Source: Chlamydiota bacterium (GTDB taxonomy: Bacteria; Auribacterota; Tritonobacteria; UBA1439). Taken from it: DNA of 59,173 bases. The DNA lies in contig JAAYCL010000036.1 of assembly GCA_012729785.1 (NCBI GenBank), positions 1 to 59,173 on the forward strand. Reading direction: 5' to 3'. Positions 24,304-31,958 of the stretch are shown here, in pieces. The notes under the pieces are model-generated. The model saw only the letters and a list, made by a program, of their open reading frames with translations, was not told the DNA's origin and made no database searches. Each line of letters starts with the position of its first letter. Position 1 is the stretch's first letter. Made by a program: the position numbers and the translations under genes.

Positions 24304-25224
24304 AGAGCGATTCAGGCGGCGTCGATCGATCGCGAACTTGCAGGTGCGCTCCGCCGCGGGGGGCGTCGCGGCGAGGTTCTCTCCACGCACCGGAAGGCGG
24401 CGTATCTGGCGGCGCAGGACGGGCGGCTGGTTGTCCTTGCGGGAGAGGAGGCCGGCAACGGCCCCGGGTTTGTCGTCGTGCCGGGCGTCTCCTCGTTTGC
24501 CGCGGGGCCGGGTGCGGTGGTCCCGGGCGAGCCGTGGGAGGCGGCAGGGTCGCTCCTGGTCGTCGGCGGGGGGCGGCTGGGGATCGAAACGGAGGGGGCC
24601 ACGGCGTGGGATGCCGAATTGCGAATCCTCCCGTTACGAAATGGTGCCCGGGAGCGGGCGGATGCGGCGCTCGAAATCGCGCAGGCGGGGCGTCCCGCGG
24701 GGGCGCTCGGCGCGCTCATCGGCGATCTCGCCGCGATCGCCGCGGGGGGGACGCCGCGCGGGTGCGGCACGGTCGAGCGGAGGGTCCGCCTGCTCGCGGA
24801 CGCCCTCGCGGCGGGGAGCGGGGTCGCGGCCGCCGCGTCCGCCCTCGTCGGCCTCGGGGACGGGCTCACCCCCTCCTGCGACGATCTGCTCGCCGGTCTC
24901 GCCGGGACGCTTCGACTCTTCTCCGGGGACCGGCGCCACGGGGCGTGGGCGCGCGGCGCGCTCGCGGCGGTCGCCGTGTCGGTCGAGGAGGCGGGAAGCC
25001 GTACCACCCCCGTCTCCCGGCATTTCCTGCGGGCGGCGGCGCGCGGGCGCTTCGCGGAGCGGCCGAAAAATCTTCTCGAGGCGGTGCGCGGCGGCGGCGA
25101 GAAAACGGTGGCGGAGGCGGCGGTTCGGATGCTACACTGTGGAGCCACGTCGGGCGCGGACCTGGTCTTCGGCGTCGCGCTGGGGTTTCTCGTCCTGTCC
25201 CGCCGCGAAAAGGAGGGGTTATGA
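24301..25224 (+). CDS. DUF2877 protein, AllH/YlbF-like carbamoyltransferase subunit
   Basis: 307 residues. The conserved DUF2877 core GLGDGLTPSCDDLLAGLAGTLR lies at about 182-203, with RTTPVSRHFLRAAARGRFAE after it. In E. coli the member of this family (YlbF, now AllH) works with FdrA (AllF) and YlbE (AllG) as the oxamate carbamoyltransferase of allantoin breakdown. Homologues of both partners are in this window at 30500-33494, so a multi-subunit transcarbamylase is likely here. The start is GTG with no clear ribosome binding site. It overlaps the next gene by four bases (ATGA). Confidence 0.85.
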   Translation: MRAIQAASIDRELAGALRRGGRRGEVLSTHRKAAYLAAQDGRLVVLAGEEAGNGPGFVVVPGVSSFAAGPGAVVPGEPWEAAGSLLVVGGGRLGIETEGATAWDAELRILPLRNGARERADAALEIAQAGRPAGALGALIGDLAAIAAGGTPRGCGTVERRVRLLADALAAGSGVAAAASALVGLGDGLTPSCDDLLAGLAGTLRLFSGDRRHGAWARGALAAVAVSVEEAGSRTTPVSRHFLRAAARGRFAERPKNLLEAVRGGGEKTVAEAAVRMLHCGATSGADLVFGVALGFLVLSRREKEGL

Positions 25225-25991
25225 AACTGAAGATGTACGATCTGACGCAGCCGCTGAGCGACCTCACCCCCGCCTGGCCGACCTACGAGCCGCTGCAGGT
25301 GAAGTTCTTCAAGCGCCTCGCTCCCAACGGCGCCAACGGACAGCTCGTGACGCACTCCAACCACGTGGGCACCCACCTCGACGGCTCCCTGCACTTCTGC
25401 ACGCACGGCCGCGACATCGCTTCGATCCCGCTCGAGGAGCTCGTGAGCGACGGCGTGATCGTGGACCTGAGCGACATCGCCGAGGACTACGGCATCTACA
25501 CCTCCAAGCAGATCACCGACCGGGTCGAGGTGCGGAAGGGCGATATCCTGATCATCAACACCGGGTACCATCGGTACGCGTGGGACCAGCCTGCGGCCGA
25601 CGAGGTCCGCTACATGGTGAAGCACCCGGGCCCGCAGCGGGAGTTCTCGCGCTGGTGCCAGCAGATGAAGTTCAAGTGGATCGGGGTCGACTGCGGCTCG
25701 GCGGACCACCCGATGAACACGAAGATACGCGAGTGGATGCCGAAGCAGGCCGCCGAGTGCGAGGCGTACTTCCAGAAGAGGTACGGCAAGTCCATCGACG
25801 ACCTGTTCCCGCCAGACCATTACCAGCTGATGCACATCGACCTCTTCCCGCAGGACATCATCCACGCCGAGAATCTCGGCGGGGAGATCGACAAGGTGCT
25901 GAACCGCCGGATGGTCATCGGCTGCTTCCCCTGGCGCTGGGTCGGCGGGGAGTCGTCGATCTGCCGCATCGTGGCGTTCGACATGAAGTAG
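25221..25991 (+). CDS. cyclase-family metal-dependent hydrolase (kynurenine formamidase-like)
   Basis: 256 residues. The family metal motif HxGTHxD is present as SNHVGTHLDGSLHF (about 51-64). The family opens cyclic or N-acyl substrates (kynurenine formamidase, isatin hydrolase and similar). The gene is fused in expression to the DUF2877 gene by a four-base overlap and precedes uridine phosphorylase. It may therefore act on a ring or N-formyl/N-carbamoyl intermediate of nucleobase breakdown. The exact substrate is not predictable. Confidence 0.85.
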   Translation: MKLKMYDLTQPLSDLTPAWPTYEPLQVKFFKRLAPNGANGQLVTHSNHVGTHLDGSLHFCTHGRDIASIPLEELVSDGVIVDLSDIAEDYGIYTSKQITDRVEVRKGDILIINTGYHRYAWDQPAADEVRYMVKHPGPQREFSRWCQQMKFKWIGVDCGSADHPMNTKIREWMPKQAAECEAYFQKRYGKSIDDLFPPDHYQLMHIDLFPQDIIHAENLGGEIDKVLNRRMVIGCFPWRWVGGESSICRIVAFDMK

Positions 25992-26074
25992 CGGGCCCCC
26001 TGATCCGTTCCACTCCTTCCCCGAGCGGGGGGACATGGCGCGGACGGAGGCGTGCGAGAGAAGGAGGATCCACG

Positions 26075-26824
26075 ATGAGCAAGAAGCAGCACCATATCGA
26101 CTGCGGCCCCGGCGACGTCGGACGGTATGTCCTGCTCCCCGGCGATCCCGGGCGCGTGCCGGTGATCGCGGCGCATCTGAAGAACGCGGCCATGGTGGCG
26201 CAGAACAGGGAGTACACCACCTATACCGGCGAGGTGGACGGGGTGCGGGTCTCCGTGACCTCCACGGGGATCGGCTGCCCCTCGGCGGCGATCGCGGTCG
26301 AGGAGCTCGCCCGCATCGGCGCCGACACCTTCATCAGGGTCGGGACCGCGGGGGCGCTCCAGATGAACGTGGCCCTCGGCGATCTGGTGATCTCCACCGC
26401 GACGGTGCGCGACGACGGGACCTCGCGGCAGTACCTGCCGCGCTCCGTGCCCGCGGTGTCGGATTTCCACCTCACGATGGCCCTCTGGGAGGCGGCGCGC
26501 AAGCTCGGCCACCGCGCCCATCTCGGCGTGACGCAGACGAAGGACGCCTTTTACACCGAGGAGGACGACCCGACGCTGCCGCGCTACGAGGAGATCCAGC
26601 GCGAGTGGAAGGCGTACCAGAAGGCCAACGTGCTCGCCTCCTCGATGGAATCGTCCGCGATCTTCAGCGTCGCGATGATCCGAAAACTCCGCGCCGCGGA
26701 GATCCTCGCGGTCATCGGCTCCACCTACTCTGGCGAGATGATCGTCAAGAAGGTCGGGATCGATGAGATGATCGCCACGGCAATCGAGGCGATCCGCATC
26801 ATCGCCGCGCGGGATTCGAAATGA
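26075..26824 (+). CDS. udp: uridine phosphorylase / nucleoside phosphorylase-I family
   Basis: 249 residues. Family motifs are YVLLPGDPGRVPVIA at the start, IRVGTAGALQ (about 88-97), the uridine-specific region TKDAFYTEED and SMESSAIFSVA near residue 190. It splits uridine, and possibly deoxyuridine, with phosphate into uracil and ribose 1-phosphate, feeding PreT/PreA and the pentose route. GAGAAGGAGG precedes the ATG. It overlaps the next gene by four bases. Confidence 0.9.
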   Translation: MSKKQHHIDCGPGDVGRYVLLPGDPGRVPVIAAHLKNAAMVAQNREYTTYTGEVDGVRVSVTSTGIGCPSAAIAVEELARIGADTFIRVGTAGALQMNVALGDLVISTATVRDDGTSRQYLPRSVPAVSDFHLTMALWEAARKLGHRAHLGVTQTKDAFYTEEDDPTLPRYEEIQREWKAYQKANVLASSMESSAIFSVAMIRKLRAAEILAVIGSTYSGEMIVKKVGIDEMIATAIEAIRIIAARDSK

Positions 26825-27705
26825 AGCGCATCGTCGCCGCGGGCGTGCAGATCGCCGTGCACCCCAACGACCCCGCCGCCAACATCGCGAAGGCGGCGGC
26901 GTGGCTCCGCCGGGCGTGCGCGGAGGCGCGACCGGACCTCGTGGTCTTCCCCGAATCGGTGACGACCGGCTTCGCCCCGGCCCTTTCCCCGCGCGAGCTG
27001 CATCGCCTCGTGGACCGCATCCCCGGCCGCCTGACGGCGGAGATGCAGCGGCTCGCCCGCCGGCACCGCGTCCACATCGTCTGGCCCACCTACGAGCGGG
27101 GGGAGAAGCCGGGGATCGTCTACAACAGCGCCGCCCTCATCGGCCCCGACGGGAAGATCATCGGGGTCTACCGGAAGACGCACCCGTTTCCCACCGAGCG
27201 GCTCGCGGGCGGCGGGTGGACGACCCCGGGCGTCTCCGCGGAGGTCTACGAGACAAAGATCGGCGCGGTCGGGATGGTCATATGCTACGACGGGGATTTC
27301 CCGGAGCTCGTCCGCCTGCTTGCCGTGAAGGGGGCGGAGATCGTCGTCCGGCCGTCGGCGTTCATGCGGAGCTTCGACATCTGGGAGATCACCAACTGCG
27401 CCCGCGCCTACGACAACCACGTCTACTGGGTCGCGGTGAACGCCGTCGGCTTCGACGCGGCCGGCAACCACTACTCCGGCGGCAGCATGATCGTGAGCCC
27501 GATCGCCAGGAAGCTGGCGCAGGCGAGGGGAGGGGAGGAGATCATCTTCGCGGAGCTCGACCCGGACCCGATCCGGCACCTGACCTACGGGAGCACGGCG
27601 CCGATGTGCTTCGACCACCTCGAGGACCGCAATCTCGCCGCCTACGACGGCGTTCTTGCCCCCGCCCGGAGCCGCTTCAAGCCCGCCCGGCGCATTAAAT
27701 ACTGA
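26821..27705 (+). CDS. carbon-nitrogen hydrolase (nitrilase superfamily)
   Basis: 294 residues. The triad is seen as Glu in VVFPESVTTGF, Lys in GVYRKTHPFPTE and Cys in GMVICYDGDFPELV. It differs clearly from the ureidopropionase at 22839 and looks more like aliphatic amidases or N-carbamoyl-amino-acid hydrolases. Coupled to udp by a four-base ATGA overlap, it probably acts in the same pathway, perhaps on a beta-amino acid amide or as a second carbamoyl amidase. Substrate uncertain. Confidence 0.85.
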   Translation: MKRIVAAGVQIAVHPNDPAANIAKAAAWLRRACAEARPDLVVFPESVTTGFAPALSPRELHRLVDRIPGRLTAEMQRLARRHRVHIVWPTYERGEKPGIVYNSAALIGPDGKIIGVYRKTHPFPTERLAGGGWTTPGVSAEVYETKIGAVGMVICYDGDFPELVRLLAVKGAEIVVRPSAFMRSFDIWEITNCARAYDNHVYWVAVNAVGFDAAGNHYSGGSMIVSPIARKLAQARGGEEIIFAELDPDPIRHLTYGSTAPMCFDHLEDRNLAAYDGVLAPARSRFKPARRIKY

Positions 27706-27719
27706 AGTATCGGGGCATC

Positions 27720-28672
27720 GGGGTCGGACCACGTTATCTTATTGGCGTCGCATGAGTTAGGTTGAATCAAAAGCTTAAAAAAGGCCTTAGACGCGTTTTT
27801 TGCCCCTGTTTTCAGCGTATAAGCACTCGCTCTAGAGGGGGTGCGCTATGCCACGCGCGAGCAGGTATATCCTGCCAGGGCATCTGTATCATATCACGCA
27901 TCGATGTCACAACCGCTCCTTCCTTCTGAAGTTTTCCGTGGATCGCAACTATTACAGAGCATGCCTGCGCGAAGCGGCCCATCGGTATAAAGTATCCATA
28001 CTCGGCTACTGCATTACGCGCAACCATATCCACTTGATAGTGTGCTGCCTCCGCCCTCATTCGATCAGCCGTTTCATGCAGTTCGTGGAAGGGCGGAGCG
28101 CCCAGCAATACAATACGAGGAAAAAACGGAAGGGCGCATTCTGGGAGGACCGATATTTCTGCACAATGATTCAGAATGGCAGATCTCTTTGGAATTGCCT
28201 GCGTTACATAGACTTAAACATGATGCGTGCCGGGGTCGTTCTACACCCCAGCGAATGGGTATGGTGCGGCTACAGCGAGTTCATGGGGCTTCGGGTAAGA
28301 TACCGGATCCTGGATATACCCACGCTCCTTGTAATGCTCGGCTTTTCTGACGTCGAGAACGCAAGAAAATTTTACAGGGAAGATATAGCGCTGCATAGTG
28401 CCGCGGGAGATATGAAACGCCGGCCTGTGTGGACTGAAAGTCTTGCGGTTGGAGACAGGGCTTTTGTGGCCGCCATGAAGAAACGCATCCCCCGCATGAG
28501 AACCTATTCCACGAAAGACGAGACATTTGCGGGAGCGGATATTTGGAGTATCAAGGAGAAGAAGCGCCCTTACACTTGATTTTTAGGGGTCAAAATCGCT
28601 TCTAAGGCCCTTTTTAGGGCCTAAAAATGCTGTAACACGTTCTTGTCGTGATAGATATCGTGGTCCGACCCC
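27720..28672 (+). mobile_element. RAYT transposon-like element with long hairpin ends
   Basis: A 953-bp unit bounded by GGGGTCGGACCACGTTATCT and its inverted copy (one mismatch in 20). Similarity continues inward: GGCCTTAGACGCGTTTTTT on the left mirrors AAAATCGCTTCTAAGGCC on the right, so the ends form one long imperfect hairpin of about 100 bp per arm around the transposase gene. It sits in the gap between two convergent operons. No target-site duplication is evident. A non-autonomous relative is at 34685-34928. Confidence 0.85.
27848..28579 (+). CDS. REP-associated tyrosine transposase (RAYT, Y1 family)
   Basis: 243 residues. The Y1 transposase fold is marked by PRASRYILPGHLYHITHRCHNRSF at the start, the HUH metal motif as NHIHLIV (about 59-65) and RYIDLNMMRAGVV, which carries the probable catalytic Tyr. 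RAYTs are single-strand DNA transposases related to IS200/IS605 and act on nearby hairpins. It has lower GC than its neighbours. The gene looks intact. It is the presumed source of activity for the element at 34685. Confidence 0.92.
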   Translation: MPRASRYILPGHLYHITHRCHNRSFLLKFSVDRNYYRACLREAAHRYKVSILGYCITRNHIHLIVCCLRPHSISRFMQFVEGRSAQQYNTRKKRKGAFWEDRYFCTMIQNGRSLWNCLRYIDLNMMRAGVVLHPSEWVWCGYSEFMGLRVRYRILDIPTLLVMLGFSDVENARKFYREDIALHSAAGDMKRRPVWTESLAVGDRAFVAAMKKRIPRMRTYSTKDETFAGADIWSIKEKKRPYT

Positions 28673-28796
28673 AAACCATAGTGGAGGAGCCGCTCCGGAG
28701 TCCCCTGCTGTTGCTCTTCAATTCAGTGCGGGGAATCTATCCGGCGTCCGTTGCTTCCGGCGGCGTTTAGATCCTTATCATATTTCGGCAGAGAGA

Positions 28797-28808
28797 GTTG
28801 TATACAAC
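28797..28808. promoter_or_regulatory. perfect palindrome GTTGTATACAAC
   Basis: TTGTATACAA is the typical operator shape of FadR-type GntR regulators. Here it lies two bases past the stop codon of the malonate decarboxylase alpha gene, at the 3' end of that operon rather than near a promoter. It may be a relic of a lost neighbour gene or a roadblock site. The rest of 28673-28796 shows nothing. Confidence 0.4.
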
Positions 28809-28810
28809 GT

Positions 28811-30472
28811 CTACAGGAAGCAGGCGGGGGGTTTGTAGAGGCCCCCGGAGGCCTTCACGAGGTCGTCGATCGTCTCGGCGGCGAGAAGGTCGTGCCGTGC
28901 GTCTGCAGGTTTGAGGCCGATGTCCTCGGGGTAGAGGACGATCTTTTCGGCCCGCAAACGCTCTGTCTCCGCTTTCTTCTCCTTCCTGCCCAGCGGGGTG
29001 TCCCCGGCGACGGAGCGGATGGCGGCCCGGCGGACGGATATGTCCGGGCAGCGGTGGAGCACGGCGATCCCCTTCTCCGTGACGATGTGCGTGATCTCGT
29101 CGCCGTAGAGCATCACGGGGGGGAGGGGGAAGAGCCCCTGCGTGTGGAGCTTCTCGGCGTCGAGGTGCTCGATGAACACCGGAATCCCCTTCTTCTCGCT
29201 CACGGTGGGGGTGAGCTGAACCACGAGCTTCCGGCCGCGCGCGAGCCCCCCGGCGCTGCGGATCGACCCCTCGTCCTCGGCTCCCGCCTTCAGCCAGGAG
29301 TCGCTCACGTGCCGCCTCCCCCGCGCGTTGCTCCCGAGGTTGGGGGCGCCTCCGAAGCCCGCGATGCGGCTCATCGTGGCGGTCGAGCTGTTCCCGTTTT
29401 CGTCGATCTGGAGCGTCATCCCGACGAACATGTCGCTGGCGTAGATCCCGGCCACCTGCGAGAGCAGGCGGTTGGAGCGCAGGCTGCCGTCGCGGCCGTT
29501 GAAGAAGATGTCGCTGCGCTCGCGGATGTACCCCTCCATCCCCGGCTCGCTCCCGAACGAGTGGACGCTCTTGACGAATCCCGCCTCGATCGCCGGGATG
29601 AGGGTGGGGTGGGGATTGAGGATCCAGTGCGTACACGCCTTCCCCTTGAGGCCGAGCGTTTCGCCGTAGGTGGGGAGCAGGAGCTCGATCCCGCAGGTCG
29701 TGTAGCCGATCCCGTGGTTCAGGCTCCCGACCATGTACGGGGCGTAGATCCCCTTCATGGCGAGCATCCCGATGAGGATCTGGAGCTGGGTGATCTTGGC
29801 CGGGTCGCGCGTGAAGAGCGGCTCGATGTAGGGCGAACTGCCGCAGGGGATGACGTAGTCGACCCGGTCCCCCGGGATATCCACGCGCGGGAGCCGCGAA
29901 ACGATCTCCCGCACCTGCGCGATGACGATCCCCTGCCGGAACGCCGCGGCCTCCACGATCGTCGGCGTCTCCTCGGTGTTGTAGCCGGTGTAGAGGTTCC
30001 CGTCGGCGTCGGCGAGTTCCGCCGCCACGAGCGCGACGCGCGGGGTGAGGTCCACGAAGTAGCGGCCGTACAGCTCGAGGTAGGTGTGGATGGCGCCGAT
30101 CTTCACCTTCTTCTCGTTTGCGATCCGGGCGATCTCCTTGGCCTGGGGCCCCGAGAAGGCGAAGTCGAGCTTCTCGGCGATACCGCGGTCGAAGACCGCG
30201 ACATGTTCCGGCAGGACGATCGACGACTGGACCATGTGGAGGCGGTTGATCCTGGCCGGGTCGAGGCCCGCGAGCGTCGCGGCCAGGAACGCCGCCTGCT
30301 TCTGGTTGTCGCCCTCGATAGTCACCCGGTCGCCGGGGCGCAGCACCGCGTAGAGCAGCCCCGCGGCGTTGGCGGGGGGGACGATCTTGGCGCCTCCCGC
30401 GAGGAGCGGGCGGGCGGCGGCGAGGCGTTGTTCACGGTCGCGGGCGAGCGTGCGGTAGTCTTTCGGGGTCAT
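28811..30472 (-). CDS. mdcA: malonate decarboxylase alpha subunit-like CoA/ACP transferase
   Basis: 553 residues, the normal MdcA length. Characteristic stretches: DRVTIEGDNQKQAAFLAATL (about 48-67), FSGPQAKEIARIANE, HTYLELYGRYFVDLTPRVALVA, NHGIGYTTCGIELLLPTYGE and NPHPTLIPAIEAGFV. MdcA moves acyl groups between malonate or acetate and an acyl carrier protein. None of MdcB, C, D, E, G or H is in the window, so here it probably acts as a free-standing malonate/acyl-CoA transferase. It ends an operon with FdrA and DUF1116 genes. Malonic semialdehyde from beta-alanine may be the link. Confidence 0.85.
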   Translation of the reverse strand: MTPKDYRTLARDREQRLAAARPLLAGGAKIVPPANAAGLLYAVLRPGDRVTIEGDNQKQAAFLAATLAGLDPARINRLHMVQSSIVLPEHVAVFDRGIAEKLDFAFSGPQAKEIARIANEKKVKIGAIHTYLELYGRYFVDLTPRVALVAAELADADGNLYTGYNTEETPTIVEAAAFRQGIVIAQVREIVSRLPRVDIPGDRVDYVIPCGSSPYIEPLFTRDPAKITQLQILIGMLAMKGIYAPYMVGSLNHGIGYTTCGIELLLPTYGETLGLKGKACTHWILNPHPTLIPAIEAGFVKSVHSFGSEPGMEGYIRERSDIFFNGRDGSLRSNRLLSQVAGIYASDMFVGMTLQIDENGNSSTATMSRIAGFGGAPNLGSNARGRRHVSDSWLKAGAEDEGSIRSAGGLARGRKLVVQLTPTVSEKKGIPVFIEHLDAEKLHTQGLFPLPPVMLYGDEITHIVTEKGIAVLHRCPDISVRRAAIRSVAGDTPLGRKEKKAETERLRAEKIVLYPEDIGLKPADARHDLLAAETIDDLVKASGGLYKPPACFL

Positions 30473-30499
30473 CTCCTGCAGGATCTCCTTGGACGGCGC

Positions 30500-31924
30500 T
30501 CAGGGGGCGTATCGCTCGGCGAACGCCGCGAGGGCCCGGCGAAAGAGGTCCGGATCGGCCCGGAGCAGCCCCGCGCCGATCTGGCCGATCCCCGGCTTCC
30601 GGTGGGCGACGCCGGTGTTGATGACCGGGGTGATGCCGGTCTCGACCACCTTGCGGATATCCACCCCCGCCGGGGTGCCGCGGAAGTCGAGCGTGGGGAG
30701 CAGAAAGTCGCGGTGTTCCGCCCAGGTGATCTCGTACATCTCGCGGGTGTAGCGGACCGCGTCGGCGGGGGACCCGCCGACGAACTTCACGATCGCCGGC
30801 GCCGCCGCCATCGCCATCGCCCCGACCGCGCCCGTCTCCGTGATGGTGCTGTCGCCGAGGTCCCGGCAGCCGTCGGCGGCGGTGAAGCCCGGGAAGTAGA
30901 GCCCCTTCGGCTCCCCGGCGGGGGCGGTGAACCACCGGTCCCCGAGCCCCGCGACGCGGATCCCGATCTCGACGCCGTTGCGCGCCATCGCGCAGACGAT
31001 CGTCGATCCCTCGAGCCCCTTCACCGCGTCCGCGGTCGCCTTCGAGGCGGGCATCGTCAGGTTGAGGAAGAAATGGTCGTTGCCGGTGATGAAGGAGAAG
31101 ATCTCCGCCGCCGTCTTCTTGTCGATGCCGGTCGCCAACAGGTGCGGGGTGATGAGGCGCAGGAAGAGGCTCGTCCCGGCGACGTTCCGGTTGTGGCACT
31201 CGTCGCCCATCATCAGCGCCTGCGCCATGAGGGACTTGAGGTTGATCCCCCCCGCGCGCCGCACCGCCTCCGCGAGCGCCGGCGCGAGGACGGTCTCCAT
31301 CCACTTCAGGCGCGCGAGCACCTCCGGATCGTTGGCGCCGAAACGGAGCACCTTGCCGAGCCCCTCGTTGAGCGTCGTGTAGGCGGTGTTCCCCGCGGTC
31401 TCATTCCGGACGCAGAAGACCCACATCGAGGGGGAGACGACCCCCGCCATCGGGCCGACGGCGGAGTGGTGATGGCAGGGGGAGAAGTCGATCTTGCCGC
31501 TCCCGGCGAGCCGTTCGGCCTCCGCGATGTCGCGCGCCTTCCCCTCGTAGACGAGGGCGCCGGCGACGGCCCCGCGCATCGGCCCGCACATCGCCTCCCA
31601 CGCGATCGGGGGGCCGGCGTGCAGGATGGTGCGGTCGGTCATCCCCGGGATCACCTCGCGCGCGGGCCGGATGTCCACAAGGACCGGCTGGGCGCCGAGC
31701 ATGATCTCGACGGCCCGGTCGTTGGACTTTTTGATGGCCTCGGCGATCGGGGCCAGGGAGTCGAGGAAGGCCAGGGATTCGGGGTCGCCGCCCGCGGGCG
31801 GCTTCCAGTCCACGTGGATCGCGCGCGCCCCCTGTTGGAGGATCGCCGCGGTGAACGACTCGAGCCCCATGCCGATGACGGCGGGCTTCCCTTCGAGGAG
31901 GTTGCCGGCGGTCTGTCTGTTCAT
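30500..31924 (-). CDS. DUF1116 protein, AllG/YlbE-like carbamoyltransferase subunit
   Basis: 474 residues. The N-terminus (NLLEGKPAVIGMGLESF) leads into DUF1116, recognised by GPPIAWEAMCGPMRGAVAG, NEGLGKVLRFGANDPEVL, MGDECHNRN and NDHFFLNLTMPA. E. coli YlbE (AllG) belongs here. It is flanked by FdrA and the MdcA-like gene with short gaps, so one operon. It likely forms the transcarbamylase with FdrA and the DUF2877 protein at 24301. Confidence 0.87.
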   Translation of the reverse strand: MNRQTAGNLLEGKPAVIGMGLESFTAAILQQGARAIHVDWKPPAGGDPESLAFLDSLAPIAEAIKKSNDRAVEIMLGAQPVLVDIRPAREVIPGMTDRTILHAGPPIAWEAMCGPMRGAVAGALVYEGKARDIAEAERLAGSGKIDFSPCHHHSAVGPMAGVVSPSMWVFCVRNETAGNTAYTTLNEGLGKVLRFGANDPEVLARLKWMETVLAPALAEAVRRAGGINLKSLMAQALMMGDECHNRNVAGTSLFLRLITPHLLATGIDKKTAAEIFSFITGNDHFFLNLTMPASKATADAVKGLEGSTIVCAMARNGVEIGIRVAGLGDRWFTAPAGEPKGLYFPGFTAADGCRDLGDSTITETGAVGAMAMAAAPAIVKFVGGSPADAVRYTREMYEITWAEHRDFLLPTLDFRGTPAGVDIRKVVETGITPVINTGVAHRKPGIGQIGAGLLRADPDLFRRALAAFAERYAP

Positions 31925-31958
31925 CCGTGTTCCATCCTATGGGCGCCGTGCGCCCGGG

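Noticed and set aside
23745-25220. Upstream extension of the cyclase-family gene
   Set aside because: It overlaps the ureidopropionase start and the DUF2877 gene in another frame; the ATG at 25221 gives the normal family length.
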